DNA of 5,609 bases. Source: Gammaproteobacteria bacterium. Its GTDB lineage: Bacteria; Pseudomonadota; Gammaproteobacteria; QNFN01. Under the pieces are notes generated by a model. That model did not search any database. It worked only from the letters and a program-made list of their open reading frames with translations, and was not told the DNA's origin. A program made the position numbers and the translations under genes. Every line of letters begins with the position of its first letter. Position 1 is the stretch's first letter. Below, in pieces: positions 1 through 5,594 of this stretch. The stretch lies in NCBI GenBank assembly GCA_003645555.1, contig QNFN01000143.1, positions 1 through 5,609 of the forward strand. The letters are read 5' to 3'.

Positions 1-107
1 AGGAAAAATGGGCCGATAAAGCGCAGTTTACTGGAGTAAACGAGCATTTTGAGGTCGATTTTGACGCCGGATCGTACCAGCTGAGTAGAATTTCAACAGC
101 CTGCTAG
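1..107. repeat. Non-coding repeat-like sequence, possible mobile-element end (partial)
   Basis: This stretch shows no convincing coding sequence and runs off the left edge. It contains a perfect 7-bp inverted repeat with a 2-nt loop (GTTTACT at 26-32, AGTAAAC at 35-41). On the minus strand its inner end reads TAGCAGGCTGTTGAAATTC (106 down to 88). From memory, ends resembling AGCAGGCTGTTGAAA occur at insertion-sequence or MITE-like termini in Gammaproteobacteria, but I cannot verify that here. No transposase gene and no second terminus are visible, so the element type and left boundary are unknown. It could also be ordinary downstream sequence of the barrel gene, with the hairpin acting as a weak transcript end. 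Confidence 0.4.
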
Positions 108-952
108 AAGCGTGCCTTCACGTAGAGCTGCGGCCCCCAGTAATCGTAATCAAGCGAGCCGTGCCAGGCATCGTCGTTGACGTCGACATCCAGGCCGAAG
201 GCGTTGAGCGCCGCACCAAAACCGACATGCTCCCAGAACCAGTATTCAGTGTCGGCGCGGAAATTGTAGAGGTTCCCACTGAAGGCGGAGGTGTCGTCGC
301 TGAGGTTCAGCTGAAAGTAGCCGACGTTGAGACCGGCGGTCCAGCGTGGGGAGAAGTAATACCGGTAGTCGATGCCAACCAGCGGCATCGGTGCATCGGC
401 CTTGGCCGAGATGGTGCCATTCCCACCCTGGTCCTGTACCCAGGCGCTGGCATCGATGAAGAAATCGATGTTGGCCCAGTGGACACCGAGGTAGCCGGCG
501 AGTTCGTGAGTGTCATTCCGGATGAAGGAGTAGACGTAGGAAAACGGGATGATGTCCATGTTCAGCCTGGTGTACATCTCCGCCCCGGCCTGGATGATCT
601 CGCCGTCGCCGATCTCGATGTCCTGGGTGGCCGTCGCGCTGGCATCGCGATCGAGCTGGAACCAGGCGAGGCTAAATCGATGGTTGTCAAAGATACGCCA
701 GCGCCCCTCGATGTAGCCGGTGCTTTTGCGGCTGGTCAGGCGGAATTGGTCCTCGATGTCGATGGGGAGACCGCCATCGTGGCCCGAGTTGTTGACGCGC
801 AGCTTGGTGTCGATGGAAGGCAGAAACACCCCCCCGACGAAAATCAGCTTCTCGGTCCCTGGCTGGATCCACTCCTCGGCCTGCGCGGTAAGCGGCAATA
901 TCAAGAGCGAGATAACGGACAGCCACAACGACAGGTGCCGATTACACCCCAT
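104..952 (-). CDS. Putative outer-membrane beta-barrel protein, function unknown
   Basis: The 282-residue product has a clear Sec signal peptide: a basic start (R5, H6), a hydrophobic core at about 8-22, and a signal peptidase I site after A25 (AQA, then EEW). The Cys at position 3 is not in a lipobox. The mature part is rich in aromatics and alternates polar and hydrophobic residues in short strand-like stretches, such as YRYYFSPRWTAGLNVGYF. It ends in KARF, and a C-terminal Phe is the usual signal for BAM-dependent barrel assembly. Size suggests a small barrel of roughly 8-12 strands, but I cannot name the family and assign no substrate. The ATG at 952 is preceded by GGGGA (963-959) with 6-nt spacing, and the complete signal peptide supports this start. 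The gene stands alone: ald lies upstream in the same direction but ends in a strong terminator. The TAG stop falls on the boundary of the repeat-like sequence at 1-107. Confidence 0.75.
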   Translation of the reverse strand: MGCNRHLSLWLSVISLLILPLTAQAEEWIQPGTEKLIFVGGVFLPSIDTKLRVNNSGHDGGLPIDIEDQFRLTSRKSTGYIEGRWRIFDNHRFSLAWFQLDRDASATATQDIEIGDGEIIQAGAEMYTRLNMDIIPFSYVYSFIRNDTHELAGYLGVHWANIDFFIDASAWVQDQGGNGTISAKADAPMPLVGIDYRYYFSPRWTAGLNVGYFQLNLSDDTSAFSGNLYNFRADTEYWFWEHVGFGAALNAFGLDVDVNDDAWHGSLDYDYWGPQLYVKARF

Positions 953-982
953 GTCAGGTCCCCAATCGATAGGTCTTGTTGT

Positions 983-1011
983 CAGCTGCGAGTGTAATCC
1001 AGTTGCAGCTG
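983..1011. promoter_or_regulatory. Inverted repeat over the barrel-gene promoter, possible operator
   Basis: CAGCTGC (983-989) and GCAGCTG (1005-1011) form a perfect 7-bp inverted repeat with a 15-nt spacer. The dyad is centred at 997 and covers the candidate -10 box and most of the -35/-10 spacer, where a repressor would compete with RNA polymerase. Each half also holds the short palindrome CAGCTG. No regulator can be named, and a chance occurrence cannot be excluded. Confidence 0.3.
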
Positions 1012-1019
1012 TGCGTTAA
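991..1019 (-). promoter_or_regulatory. Candidate sigma-70-type promoter of the barrel gene
   Basis: Read on the minus strand, a -35-like TTAACG (1019-1014) is followed after exactly 17 nt by a -10-like TACACT (996-991). Each box matches 4 of 6 consensus bases. The start of transcription would fall near 984, giving a leader of about 32 nt that contains the GGGGA ribosome site. Position and spacing are good, but the boxes are only moderate matches. Confidence 0.4.
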
Positions 1020-1049
1020 CAGAGACCGTCCAGTGAGGTTTCATGGGCA

Positions 1050-1080
1050 TTGGGGTTTCGTAGCGTTTTGCCCAACCCAC
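1050..1080. repeat. Possible degenerate intergenic palindrome
   Basis: TTGGGG (1050-1055) and CCCAACCCAC (1071-1080) form an imperfect inverted repeat around GTTTCGTAGCGTTTTG. The pattern recalls the short 'TTGGGTTTCG...CAACCCA' intergenic repeats common in proteobacterial genomes. Pairing is limited to about five bases at the base of the stem, so this may be a decayed copy or chance. Confidence 0.25.
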
Positions 1081-1107
1081 CCGCTTTCCCGTAAATATCG
1101 TAGATCC

Positions 1108-1141
1108 AAAAAAAAGGCGCCTCCCGCGAACGAGAGGCGCC
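1108..1141 (-). terminator. Rho-independent terminator of ald
   Basis: On the minus strand GGCGCCTC (1141-1134) pairs perfectly with GAGGCGCC (1123-1116) across a 10-nt loop, and eight consecutive T residues follow (1115-1108). This is a textbook intrinsic terminator, about 34 nt past the ald stop codon. It should separate ald transcription from the barrel gene downstream. Confidence 0.92.
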
Positions 1142-1175
1142 CTGCCTACACCGAACCGTATCGGGCCGGCGCCAC

Positions 1176-2294
1176 TCAGGCGTCGAGAGCCTGCTGCGCC
1201 GACACGTAGTCGTAACCGAGATCGCGCGCCACGGCCTCGTAGGTCACCTGACCGGCATGGACGTTGAGTCCGGCGAGCAGGTGGGCGTCGTCGGCGCATG
1301 CCTGCTTCCAGCCCTTGTCGGCCAGCGCCAGCGCGAACGGCAGCGTGGCGTTGTTCAGCGCGAAGGTCGAGGTGCGCGCCACCGCGCCCGGCATGTTGGC
1401 CACACAGTAGTGGACGATGTCGTCGACGATGTAGGTCGGGTCGGCGTGAGTGGTCGCTTTCGAGGTCTCGAAGCAACCGCCCTGGTCGATGGCGACGTCG
1501 ACCAGCACCGCTCCCGGCTGCATTCGCCCGAGATGCTCGCGACGCACCAGTTTCGGTGCCGCGGCACCGGGGATCAGCACCGCACCGACGACCAGGTCGG
1601 CACCGAGAACCAGCTCCTCGGTCGCATCCTGGGTCGCGTACTGGGTCTTGAGACGCGGGCCGAAGACGTCGTCGAGGTAGGCCAGGCGCGGGCTCGACTT
1701 GTCGAGTATGGTGACGTCGGCACCGAGGCCCATGGCCATGCGTGCCGCGTTGAGGCCGACGACGCCACCACCGATGACGACCACCTTGCCCGGCAGCACA
1801 CCCGGCACACCGCCGAGCAGCACGCCGCGACCGCCGTTGGCCTTCTGCAGCGACACGGCGCCGACCTGGATCGCCATGCGTCCGGCCACTTCGCTCATCG
1901 GCGCCAGCAGTGGCAGACCGCCGCGGGCATCGGTGATGGTCTCGTAGGCGATGGCGGTAACGCCCGACTTCACCAGCCCCTGTGTCTGCTCGGGGTCCGG
2001 CGCCAGATGCAGGTAGGTGAACAGCAGCTGGCCCTCGCGCAGTTGCGCGTACTCGACCGGTTGCGGCTCCTTGACCTTCACCACCATCTCCGCTCGGGCG
2101 AAGATCTCGGCCGCCGTGTCAACGATCGACGCACCGGTGGCGCGGTAGTCGTCATCACTGCAGCCGATCCCCTCACCGGCGCGGGTCTCGACGATCACCT
2201 CGTGACCGTGGTGGATGAGTTCACGTACCGACGACGGCGTCAGGCCGACACGGTACTCGTGGTTCTTGATCTCCTTCGGCACTCCGATAAGCAT
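1176..2294 (-). CDS. ald: Alanine dehydrogenase
   Basis: This cytoplasmic enzyme interconverts L-alanine + NAD+ + water and pyruvate + ammonium + NADH, for alanine use as carbon and nitrogen source or for ammonium assimilation. The product has 372 residues, the normal family length, and opens with the typical [20 protein letters not shown]. Key residues sit at the family's usual numbers: substrate-binding R15 and K75, catalytic H96 (in TYLHLAPD) and D270 (in VDVAIDQGG). The Rossmann motif GGGVVG is at 175-180, with D198 (ILDKS) in the position that contacts the NAD ribose. The ATG at 2294 has a strong GAGGA site (2306-2302) at 7-nt spacing. The gene is monocistronic, closed by the terminator at 1108-1141, and diverges from an Lrp/AsnC-type gene, a common arrangement in which the regulator controls ald. 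It appears intact. Confidence 0.97.
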   Translation of the reverse strand: MLIGVPKEIKNHEYRVGLTPSSVRELIHHGHEVIVETRAGEGIGCSDDDYRATGASIVDTAAEIFARAEMVVKVKEPQPVEYAQLREGQLLFTYLHLAPDPEQTQGLVKSGVTAIAYETITDARGGLPLLAPMSEVAGRMAIQVGAVSLQKANGGRGVLLGGVPGVLPGKVVVIGGGVVGLNAARMAMGLGADVTILDKSSPRLAYLDDVFGPRLKTQYATQDATEELVLGADLVVGAVLIPGAAAPKLVRREHLGRMQPGAVLVDVAIDQGGCFETSKATTHADPTYIVDDIVHYCVANMPGAVARTSTFALNNATLPFALALADKGWKQACADDAHLLAGLNVHAGQVTYEAVARDLGYDYVSAQQALDA

Positions 2295-2438
2295 CGTTGC
2301 ATCCTCATGTCTGGCGGGTAATGATGAGTGCAGGATGCCCTGATTATTATCGAATGTGCTTGATATGTTGCGTCTATTGGGCTAAGTAATTCGAACTTTC
2401 TTCTAATTTGTTACGCTTATAAAGAAGATTCACCTGCC
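2295..2438. promoter_or_regulatory. Divergent ald / Lrp-type regulator control region
   Basis: This 144-bp gap is clearly AT-rich compared with the flanking genes. Towards ald, a -10-like GATAAT lies on the minus strand at 2351-2346 without a good -35, as expected for an activator-dependent promoter. Towards the regulator, a -10-like TATAAA lies at 2418-2423, also without a convincing -35; it would leave a leader of only about 10 nt. Two imperfect dyads could be Lrp-type sites: TATC-N10-GATA at 2348-2365, overlapping the ald -10, and AAGT-N7-ACTT at 2384-2398, which is 15 bp long like classical Lrp boxes. Their centres are about 35 bp apart. The individual boxes are weak; the overall role as shared control region is well supported by layout. 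Confidence 0.55.
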
Positions 2439-2897
2439 ATGAACATCGACAGCATCGACCGCCGGATTCTCAACCTTCTCCAGGGTGACGGCCGCATCAG
2501 CAACGCCGACCTGGCCGAGCGCATCCACCTGTCGCCGTCGGCCTGCCATCGCCGGGTGAAACAGCTCGAGGAGAGCGGCCTGGTCGACGGTTACGTGATG
2601 ATCGTCGACCAGGAATCGGCCGGCCGGCCGACCAACGTCTTCGTCGAAGTGACGCTCAAGGGACAGAGCGACGAGTCGCTCGACGCCTTCGAGCGAGCCG
2701 TGCTCGACTGCCCCGAGATCATGGAGTGCTACCTGATGGCCGGCCAGGCCGACTACCTGCTACGCCTTGCCGTCGCCGACATCGCCGACTACGAGCGTGT
2801 CCACCGCCAGTACCTGTCACGCTTCCCCGGTGTCGACCGGCTGCGCTCGATCTTCACCATGCGTACCGTCTGCAAGAAGACCGCGATCGAATTCTGA
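2439..2897 (+). CDS. Lrp/AsnC-family transcriptional regulator, probable regulator of ald
   Basis: This is a 152-residue DNA-binding protein of the feast/famine family (E. coli Lrp has 164). The N-terminal winged helix-turn-helix covers about residues 3-50, with the recognition-helix segment around LSPSACHRRVKQLEESGLV (31-49). The C-terminal ligand-binding RAM domain covers about 65-142 and includes the typical YLMAGQADYLLRL (98-110), which corresponds to the G-x-x-D-Y effector and oligomerisation turn. Such proteins form dimers and octamers and respond to amino acids. Divergence from ald suggests alanine or a related amino acid as effector, but that is inference. The ATG at 2439 gives the family-typical start MNIDSIDRRIL. 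The ribosome site is weak (AGAAG about 11 nt upstream), so expression may be low, which is usual for an autoregulated regulator. The gene ends 18 bp from the convergent pdxH, with no clear terminator between them. Confidence 0.93.
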   Translation: MNIDSIDRRILNLLQGDGRISNADLAERIHLSPSACHRRVKQLEESGLVDGYVMIVDQESAGRPTNVFVEVTLKGQSDESLDAFERAVLDCPEIMECYLMAGQADYLLRLAVADIADYERVHRQYLSRFPGVDRLRSIFTMRTVCKKTAIEF

Positions 2898-2915
2898 ATC
2901 CGGCTGCAACTCCGG

Positions 2916-3554
2916 TCAGGGCGCCAGGCGTTCGATGCTCCAGTCGTCTCCGGTCTCGCGCCGGTAGAGAAAGCGGTCATGCAACCGGTTGGGCCGACCC
3001 TGCCAGAACTCGATGCTCGACGGACGGACCCGGTACCCCCCCCAGAACGACGGCAGCGGCACCTTGCCATCGGCGAACTTGCGCTTCATTTCGTCGAACT
3101 TCTGCTCCAGCAGGCTGCGCGAGGAGACCACGCTGCTCTGCTGCGACACCCAGGCACCGAGCTGACTCTCGCGGGGCCGGGTCATGAAGTATTTCAACGA
3201 CTCCCCGGTAGACACCGGCTCGGCCTCGCCGGTAATGGCCACCTGGCGCTCCAGTTCGCGCCAGTAGAAGAGCAGCGCCACTTTCGGATTGCCAGCCATC
3301 TGTTGCGCCTTGGTGCTGCCCTTGTTGGTGTAGAAGACGAAACCGTTGCGATCGTAGAACTTCACCAGGACGGTGCGTGATGTCGGCTGGCCGTCGGGCG
3401 TGACGGTCGAGAGTGTCATCGCCGTGGCGTCGACGATCTCGGCCTCGACCGCGAGCTTGAACCAGCGGTCGAACTGCACGAACGGGTCGGCGTCGAGGTC
3501 GGTGCGACGCAGGCCGGTGTGGAGATATTCGCGGCGGATCTGTTCAATGTTCAC
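2916..3554 (-). CDS. pdxH: Pyridoxamine/pyridoxine 5'-phosphate oxidase
   Basis: This FMN flavoprotein oxidises pyridoxine or pyridoxamine 5'-phosphate to pyridoxal 5'-phosphate with O2, the last step of B6 synthesis and a salvage step, in the cytoplasm as a homodimer. The 212-residue product matches E. coli PdxH (218) throughout. Visible motifs are [12 protein letters not shown] (60-71) and [12 protein letters not shown] (74-85) of the FMN site, [16 protein letters not shown] (126-141), PLPSFWGG (166-173), and the C-terminal [10 protein letters not shown], whose R190 and H192 correspond to the substrate-site R197 and H199 of E. coli. It ends in the conserved ERLAP. There is no ATG at the start of this frame: the choices are GTG at 3554 ([10 protein letters not shown], with a GAG 9 nt upstream) or TTG at 3563 (three residues longer), and an in-frame stop lies at 3572-3570. 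I prefer the GTG. It is transcribed in the same direction as mmsA, 175 bp downstream of it. Confidence 0.95.
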   Translation of the reverse strand: MNIEQIRREYLHTGLRRTDLDADPFVQFDRWFKLAVEAEIVDATAMTLSTVTPDGQPTSRTVLVKFYDRNGFVFYTNKGSTKAQQMAGNPKVALLFYWRELERQVAITGEAEPVSTGESLKYFMTRPRESQLGAWVSQQSSVVSSRSLLEQKFDEMKRKFADGKVPLPSFWGGYRVRPSSIEFWQGRPNRLHDRFLYRRETGDDWSIERLAP

Positions 3555-3646
3555 GACGTGCAACTCGAGTCAGGATAGCCAGGTCATGATGAGACGATCG
3601 ACCTGCATGATCAGCCAACCCGGTTCGCCCGAACGGCATGAGGCCA

Positions 3647-3662
3647 CTCCCTGACCAGGGAG
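3647..3662. other. Small hairpin between mmsA and pdxH
   Basis: CTCCCTG (3647-3653) and CAGGGAG (3656-3662) form a perfect 7-bp inverted repeat with a 2-nt loop (or 6 bp with a 4-nt loop). It lies about 70 nt past the mmsA stop codon. No T tract follows on either strand, so it is not a standard intrinsic terminator. It may stabilise the mmsA 3' end or cause pausing. The rest of the 3555-3729 gap shows only a 9-bp direct repeat (gatcgacct at 3596-3604 and 3672-3680) and no clear promoter for pdxH. Confidence 0.35.
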
Positions 3663-3729
3663 GCAAGTATGGATCGACCTATCCACCTGGCCCCCTGTCC
3701 AGGCCCGGACCGGATCGGGGTCGATACGC

Positions 3730-5268
3730 TCAGTGATTGCTCGGGAAGCTGTACTTGATCCCCTCGCGCACACCGGCCGACGGCCAGCGCTGGGTGATGG
3801 TCTTGCGCCGGGTGTAGAAACGCATGGCGTCGGGCCCGTAGGCAGAGAGATCGCCGAACAGCGACCGCTTCCAGCCGCCGAAGCTGTGGTAGGCGACCGG
3901 TACCGGCAGCGGCACGTTGACGCCGACCATGCCAACCTTGATGTTGTCGGTGAAGTAGCGCGCCACCTCGCCGTCGCGGGTGAATACACAAGTGCCATTG
4001 CCGTACTCGTGGGCGTCGATCAGGTCCATCGCCTGCTGGAGCGTGTCGACCCGTACCACCGCCAGCACCGGGCCGAATATCTCGTCCTGGTAGATCTTCA
4101 TTCCGGGCTGGACCCGGTCGAACAGGCAACCGCCGAGGTAGTAGCCGTCCGGATGTCCCTCGACGGCGATGTCCCGGCCATCGACGACCAACTCGGCGCC
4201 CTCCTCGACCCCGAGGTCGACGTAGCCGCGCACCTTCTCGTAGTGGTCGCGGGTCACCAGCGGCCCCATGTCGTTGCCCTCCTCGAGCCCGTTGCCGACC
4301 TTCATGCCGGCCAGCTCGGCGGTGAGCTTCCCGACCACGGCATCGCCGGTTTCGTCGCCGACGGCAACGACCACCGGGATCGCCATGCAGCGCTCACCGC
4401 AGGAGCCGTAGGCCGCGCCCATCAGGGCGCTGACGGCATTGTCGATATCGGCATCCGGCATGACGATGGCGTGATTCTTGGCACCGCCGAGCGCCTGCAC
4501 CCGCTTGCCGTGGGCCGAGCCGGTGGCGTAGACGTACTCGGCAATCGGCGTCGAACCGACGAAGCTGATCGCCTGCACCCGCTTGTCTGTCAGCAAGGTG
4601 TCGACCGCCTCCTTGCCACCGTTGATGACGTTCATGACGCCGTCGGGCAAACCGGCTTCCTTGAGCAGCTGCGGTACGAACAGCGCCGAGGTCGGGTCCT
4701 TCTCCGACGGCTTGAGCACGAAGGTGTTGCCGGCCACCAGCGCGGCCGGGTACATCCACAGTGGCACCATGACCGGAAAGTTGAACGGTGTAATACCGGC
4801 GACGACGCCGAGCGGCTGGTGCTCGCTCCAGGAGTCGATGCCGGGGCCGACATCGCGGCAGTGTTCACCCTTGAGCAATTCGGGTGCGTAGCAGGCGAAC
4901 TCGACGTTCTCGATGCCGCGCTGCAGCTCACCCATGGAGTCGGCATACACCTTGCCGTGCTCCTCGGTCATCAGGCGGCTGATGGTGTCGGCGTTCTGCT
5001 CCAGCAGTTCCTTGAAGCGGAACATGATCCGCGCCCGCTTGGCCGGCGGCGTCGCGCGCCAGGCCGGGAAGGCGGCCTCGGCGGCGGCAATTGCCTGCTC
5101 TGTCGTGGCCTGGTCGGCCATCTCCACCTGGCGGATCACCTGGCCGGTAGCCGGGTTGTAGACCGGCTGGGTCGGACCGCCCGTAGAGACGATTTCGCCG
5201 TTGATCAGGTGGCCGACCTTCTCCAGGTCGGCGCTCAGTTGCTGGTTCATCTCTTCCGCTATCTGCAT
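3730..5268 (-). CDS. mmsA: CoA-acylating methylmalonate/malonate-semialdehyde dehydrogenase
   Basis: This ALDH-superfamily enzyme converts (methyl)malonate semialdehyde + CoA + NAD+ to propionyl-CoA or acetyl-CoA, CO2 and NADH. It serves valine, thymine, beta-alanine or inositol breakdown in the cytoplasm. The product has 512 residues (family about 500). Visible features are VGHLINGE (18-25), the oxyanion-hole PFNFP (161-165), FVGSTPIAEYVY (237-248), catalytic C294 in CGERCMA, DEIFGPVL (395-402), and the MMSDH-typical C-terminal ITQRWPS (491-497). The general-base Glu of ordinary ALDHs is replaced: GGAKNH (261-266) stands where ELGGK would be, as expected for the CoA-acylating subfamily. The frame is open to 5409, but those 47 extra codons come from intergenic and REPIN DNA. 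The ATG at 5268 has GAGG (5280-5277) at 8-nt spacing; ATG 5250 is an alternative. There are no iol or valine genes beside it, so the natural substrate is unresolved. Confidence 0.95.
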   Translation of the reverse strand: MQIAEEMNQQLSADLEKVGHLINGEIVSTGGPTQPVYNPATGQVIRQVEMADQATTEQAIAAAEAAFPAWRATPPAKRARIMFRFKELLEQNADTISRLMTEEHGKVYADSMGELQRGIENVEFACYAPELLKGEHCRDVGPGIDSWSEHQPLGVVAGITPFNFPVMVPLWMYPAALVAGNTFVLKPSEKDPTSALFVPQLLKEAGLPDGVMNVINGGKEAVDTLLTDKRVQAISFVGSTPIAEYVYATGSAHGKRVQALGGAKNHAIVMPDADIDNAVSALMGAAYGSCGERCMAIPVVVAVGDETGDAVVGKLTAELAGMKVGNGLEEGNDMGPLVTRDHYEKVRGYVDLGVEEGAELVVDGRDIAVEGHPDGYYLGGCLFDRVQPGMKIYQDEIFGPVLAVVRVDTLQQAMDLIDAHEYGNGTCVFTRDGEVARYFTDNIKVGMVGVNVPLPVPVAYHSFGGWKRSLFGDLSAYGPDAMRFYTRRKTITQRWPSAGVREGIKYSFPSNH

Positions 5269-5339
5269 GACTCTAGCCTCGTGTTGGGCGCCTGTCGGCC
5301 GGAAGCCTTCCCGAACGCCGTGGCGCATCCTCTGATTCA

Positions 5340-5345
5340 ATTGTA
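5340..5345 (-). promoter_or_regulatory. mmsA: Candidate -10 box of mmsA within the REP head
   Basis: On the minus strand TACAAT (5345-5340) matches 5 of 6 bases of the sigma-70 -10 consensus, and would give a leader of about 65 nt to the mmsA start. There is no good -35 at 16-18 nt. The box shares bases with the GTAG head of the first REP element. It is tentative: mmsA could instead be transcribed from a gene beyond the window. Confidence 0.22.
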
Positions 5346-5408
5346 GGTCGGGTTTCAACCCGACATGATCTTTTCCAACGCTGTTGTCGGACTGAAGTCC
5401 GACCCACA
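5343..5408. repeat. REPIN-like unit 1
   Basis: The GTAG head (5343-5346) is followed by GTCGGGTTTCAACCCGAC (5347-5364), with perfect 8-bp arms and a 2-nt loop. A 21-nt spacer leads to the inverse element GTCGGACTGAAGTCCGAC (5386-5403), also with perfect 8-bp arms, then CCACA. Both hairpins are intact, so this is the best-preserved unit. It lies 75 bp upstream of the mmsA start codon. Confidence 0.82.
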
Positions 5409-5434
5409 CCAGGCAATCGTTTCCTGTTTCTGCT

Positions 5435-5501
5435 GCAGGTCTGGCTTCAGCCCGACATGTGTCGTTGCCTGATCACTTATCGGATTGAAGTCCGTCCCAC
5501 A
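5435..5501. repeat. REPIN-like unit 2 (degenerate)
   Basis: The head is GCAG rather than GTAG. The first stem, GTCTGGCT/AGCCCGAC (5439-5456), has one mismatch at T5442. The inverse element at 5479-5496 differs from unit 1 at three positions (ATCGGATT, loop GA, AGTCCGTC), which weakens the stem. It ends CCCACA at 5501. This is the most decayed of the three copies although its linkers are intact. Confidence 0.75.
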
Positions 5502-5527
5502 CCAGGCAATCGTTTCCTGTTTCTGCT

Positions 5528-5594
5528 GTAGGTCGGGCTTCAGCCCGACATGTGCCGTTGTCTGGTCGCTCGTCGGACTGAAGTTCGACCCACA
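5528..5594. repeat. REPIN-like unit 3
   Basis: The GTAG head (5528-5531) is followed by GTCGGGCTTCAGCCCGAC (5532-5549), with perfect 8-bp arms. The inverse element at 5572-5589 has one mismatch (arm AGTTCGAC) and is followed by CCACA. Compared with unit 1, the stem pair C5538-G5543 replaces T5353-A5358, so pairing is kept. Confidence 0.8.

Noticed and set aside
982..1476. 164-codon frame on the - strand linking ald and the barrel-gene leader
   Set aside because: It is an off-frame reading of the ald 3' end, Arg-rich, and crosses the ald terminator.
2386..2414. GTAA...TTAC dyad as a further operator
   Set aside because: Only four pairing bases over a 29-bp span; expected by chance in AT-rich DNA.
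2900..2915. Terminator between the Lrp-type gene and pdxH
   Set aside because: Only a 4-bp CCGG/CCGG stem with no T tract on either strand.
3733..5346. Long open frame on the + strand opposite mmsA (537 codons), with similar ones opposite ald (1257-2321) and the barrel gene (161-997)
   Set aside because: They lie antisense to genes with clear family matches, have low-complexity Arg/His/Val/Asp-rich products typical of GC-rich shadow frames, and show no recognisable domains.
5403..5528. CRISPR array
   Set aside because: The direct repeat is 33 nt, but the stretches between are themselves repeated palindromic REP elements, not unique spacers, and no cas genes are present.
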